Part shown: positions 62,191 to 64,000 of the stretch, piece by piece
How the letters are laid out: each line of letters opens with the position of its first letter
How positions within the stretch are numbered: position 1 is the first letter of the stretch
Origin: JAVJUS01 sp040220455
GTDB lineage: Bacteria; Pseudomonadota; Alphaproteobacteria; DSM-16000; Inquilinaceae
Direction: 5' to 3'
DNA: 64,000 bases
Assembly: GCA_040220455.1 (NCBI GenBank)
Contig: JAVJUS010000059.1
Location: 1 to 64,000, forward strand
The notes under the pieces: model-generated
Seen by the model: the letters and a program-made list of their open reading frames with translations, nothing else
What the model was told of the DNA's origin: nothing
The model's database searches: none
Position numbers and translations under genes: made by a program

Positions 62191-63363
62191 ATGGCAAGCG
62201 GCAAGCCGATCGGATTTCCGCGCGTCGAGGGCCGTGCCTCGCGCCAGGCCCATGCCGACCTGCCCGAGGGCACCTTCGAGCGCGAGCTGGGCAAGGAAGG
62301 CTTCTTCGGCCCGGCGACGATGATGTACCACAAGCATCCGCCCACGGCCTGGACCTCCTGGCAGGGCCCGCTCAGACCCCGCGCCTTCGACCTGACCCGC
62401 CTGCCCGGCCCGGTTCCGGGCCCGTGGGACGCGCCCGTCTTCCTGCACAACCCGCATGTCGAGATGCGCTACTGGTCGCTCGACGGCGCGATGGACCACC
62501 TGGCGCGCAACGCCGACGGCGACCAGCTCCTGTTCGTGCACCGGGGAACGGGGCGGCTGTTCTGCGACTACGGCCATCTGGCCTTCGAGAAGGGCGACTA
62601 CATCGTCCTGCCGCGCTCGACCATGTGGCGGCTGGAGACCGACGGCCCGGCCACGGTCGTCATGATCGAGGCGACCAACGACACCTTCGCCGAGCCCGAT
62701 CGCGGCCTCGTCGGCCGCCACGCCCTCTACGACGAGGCGGTGCTGGACACGCCGCGCATCGACGAGACCTTCCTGGCCCAGCAGGGCGAGACCGAATGGC
62801 GCGTCGTCATCAAGCGGCGCGGCCAGCTCTCGGTCGTCACCTACCCGTTCAACCCGCTCGACGCGGAGGGTTGGCATGGCGACCTGGCGCCGGTGCGCCT
62901 GAACGTGCGCGACATCCGCCCGCTGATGTCGCACCGCTACCACCTTCCGCCGAGCGCGCACACGACCTGGGTGTCCAAGCGCTTCGTCGTCTGCACCTTC
63001 ACCCCGCGGCCGTTCGAGAGCGATCCGGGCGCGCTGAAGGTGCCGTTCTTCCACAACAACGACGACTACGACGAGGTCATCTTCTACCACGAGGGCGACT
63101 TCTTCTCGCGCGACAACATCGAGGCCGGCACCATCACCTGGCATCCCTGCGGCTTCACCCACGGCCCGCACCCGAAGGCCCTGCAGCGGATGTACGAGCC
63201 GGCCAAGCCGGCGACCGACGAATACGCGGTCATGGTCGATACCCGCGACGCGCTGGAGACGGGCGAGGCCGCGGACTCGGTCGAGATCGCCGAATACGCC
63301 GACAGCTGGCAGACCGGCGAGGGCCCGGTGCGGGCACCGCGCCCGCCCGCACGGGTGAAATGA
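62191..63363 (+). CDS. Homogentisate 1,2-dioxygenase-like cupin
   Basis: This 390-residue protein is similar to bacterial HmgA-type dioxygenases. The iron-site region VPFFHNNDDYDEVIFYHEGDFFSRDNIEAGTITWHPCGFTHGPHP holds the two His and the Glu expected for homogentisate dioxygenase. The N-terminal cupin-like half includes FVHRGTGRLFCDYGHLAFEKGDYIVLPRSTMWRLE. It is shorter than the canonical 430-450-residue HmgA, so another 2,5-dihydroxy-aromatic acid is possible. GGGGGAGGA precedes the ATG. It is probably regulated by the divergent MarR. It lies 37 bp upstream of the MBL-fold gene. Confidence 0.85.
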   Translation: MASGKPIGFPRVEGRASRQAHADLPEGTFERELGKEGFFGPATMMYHKHPPTAWTSWQGPLRPRAFDLTRLPGPVPGPWDAPVFLHNPHVEMRYWSLDGAMDHLARNADGDQLLFVHRGTGRLFCDYGHLAFEKGDYIVLPRSTMWRLETDGPATVVMIEATNDTFAEPDRGLVGRHALYDEAVLDTPRIDETFLAQQGETEWRVVIKRRGQLSVVTYPFNPLDAEGWHGDLAPVRLNVRDIRPLMSHRYHLPPSAHTTWVSKRFVVCTFTPRPFESDPGALKVPFFHNNDDYDEVIFYHEGDFFSRDNIEAGTITWHPCGFTHGPHPKALQRMYEPAKPATDEYAVMVDTRDALETGEAADSVEIAEYADSWQTGEGPVRAPRPPARVK

Positions 63364-63400
63364 CCGCCGCGGGTTCCCGGAGCGTCAGGAGACGACGACC

Positions 63401-64000
63401 ATGAGCAAGGGCTTCGCCTCGGTCGGCGATACCGCGGCCAAAACGGTCAGCTTCACCGAGCTCGGCACCGGGCTCTACGCCTTCACCGCGGAGGGCGACC
63501 CCAATACCGGCGTGATCGTCGGCGACGACGGGGTGATGGTGATCGACGCCCAGGCGACGCCCAGGATGGCCGAGGACGTGATCGCGCGGGTCCGGACGGT
63601 CACCGACAAGCCGATCCGCTACGTCGTCCTGTCCCACTATCACGCGGTCCGGGTGCTCGGCGCCTCGGGCTACGGGGCGGAGCAGATCATCGCCACCGAC
63701 GCAACGCGCTCGCTGATCACCGAGCGCGGGCAGGAGGACTGGGACAGCGAGTACGGCCGCTTCCCCCGCCTGTTCCAGGCCGCCGACTCGATCCCCGGCC
63801 TGACCTGGCCGACCATGACCTTCCCCGACCGGCTGACGGTCTGGCTCGGACGCCGGCGGATCGAGCTGAGGCATCTCGGTCGCGGCCATACGGCGGGCGA
63901 CCTGGTGGCGTGGGTCCCGGACGAGAAGGTCATGTTCTCCGGCGACCTGGTCGAGTACCGCTCGGCCTGCTATTGCGGCGACGCGCATCTGCGCGACTGG
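63401..64000 (+). CDS. MBL-fold metallo-hydrolase with altered zinc motif (3'-truncated by window)
   Basis: The 200 visible residues are open to the window end. The N-terminal strand GLYAFTAEGDPNTGVIVGDDGVMVIDAQATP is typical of MBL-fold enzymes. The metal motif that should read HxHxDH is LSHYHAVRVLG (His79, His81, Val83, Arg84), so the second metal site is lost or altered. A third His in GRGHTAGDLVAWVPDEKVMFSGDLVEY is retained. AGGAG is correctly placed before ATG 63401. It lies 37 bp after the dioxygenase stop, so the genes are probably co-transcribed. The family includes quinoprotein relay- or SoxH-like proteins; the role is uncertain. Confidence 0.8.
   Translation, partial: MSKGFASVGDTAAKTVSFTELGTGLYAFTAEGDPNTGVIVGDDGVMVIDAQATPRMAEDVIARVRTVTDKPIRYVVLSHYHAVRVLGASGYGAEQIIATDATRSLITERGQEDWDSEYGRFPRLFQAADSIPGLTWPTMTFPDRLTVWLGRRRIELRHLGRGHTAGDLVAWVPDEKVMFSGDLVEYRSACYCGDAHLRDW

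Overview
This 64 kb window comes from a very GC-rich alphaproteobacterium. I infer this from codon usage, from gene families typical of Rhodospirillales/Rhizobiales relatives (vitamin B6 degradation enzymes of the Mesorhizobium loti type, a TAXI-TRAP transporter, MocD/MocE-like proteins, a cysteine-poor L31), and from a Flp-type pilin leader. No rRNA, tRNA, CRISPR array, complete insertion sequence or replication origin is visible. The window is mostly chromosomal catabolic operons with a few housekeeping genes. One AT-richer two-gene island (about 11.4-13.3 kb) looks foreign.

Layout. 0-2.2 kb: 3' part of treY (trehalose synthesis). 2.3-9.8 kb: vitamin B6 catabolism, comprising pyridoxine 4-oxidase, pyridoxamine-pyruvate aminotransferase, pyridoxal 4-dehydrogenase and 4-pyridoxolactonase. 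These convert all B6 vitamers to 4-pyridoxic acid. A RidA protein, an LVIVD beta-propeller and a gentisate/salicylate-type cupin dioxygenase lie alongside. 10-11.4 kb: a LysE exporter and an AA_synth-family protein. 11.5-13.3 kb: the AT-rich pair, a small YVGSPQHK protein overlapping a degenerate ImmA/IrrE-like protein. 13.4-16.1 kb: csaA, folK, folD and fchA. 16.3-21.5 kb: TAXI-TRAP uptake plus an acyl-CoA synthetase. 21.6-26 kb: a VapBC remnant, alanine dehydrogenase, an unusual Flp pilin-like protein and an ABC exporter. 26.2-38.3 kb: rpmE, prmA, a thioesterase, a pentapeptide protein, a diguanylate cyclase, a hydrolase/membrane fusion, an MCP, a GNAT acetyltransferase, a ClC channel and UvrD. 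38.6-44.7 kb: a tight six-gene catabolic operon facing a divergent LysR. 45.8-59 kb: an antiporter and then a sugar-type locus. That locus has a binding-protein ABC transporter, MocD/MocE/ferredoxin reductase, PanB-like and RraA-like aldolases, an enolase-superfamily enzyme, a PhyH dioxygenase, a mutarotase-lactonase fusion and a Gfo/Idh/MocA dehydrogenase. 59-61.5 kb: a membrane sulfatase/CDP-alcohol transferase pair. 61.6-64 kb: MarR, a homogentisate-dioxygenase-like enzyme and a partial MBL-fold protein.

How they work together. The B6 genes form a complete upper pathway. The lower-pathway enzymes known from M. loti are absent here, and the co-oriented cupin dioxygenase is a candidate alternative ring-cleavage enzyme. 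The 47-59 kb locus reads as import, oxidation, delactonisation, dehydration and aldol cleavage of a modified sugar, with MocDE plus reductase as an oxidative (possibly demethylating) module.

Several families of structured intergenic repeats occur twice each (2.2 and 38.6 kb; 6.5 and 17.4 kb; 23.1 and 38.3 kb). Two of these families show compensatory changes in their hairpins.
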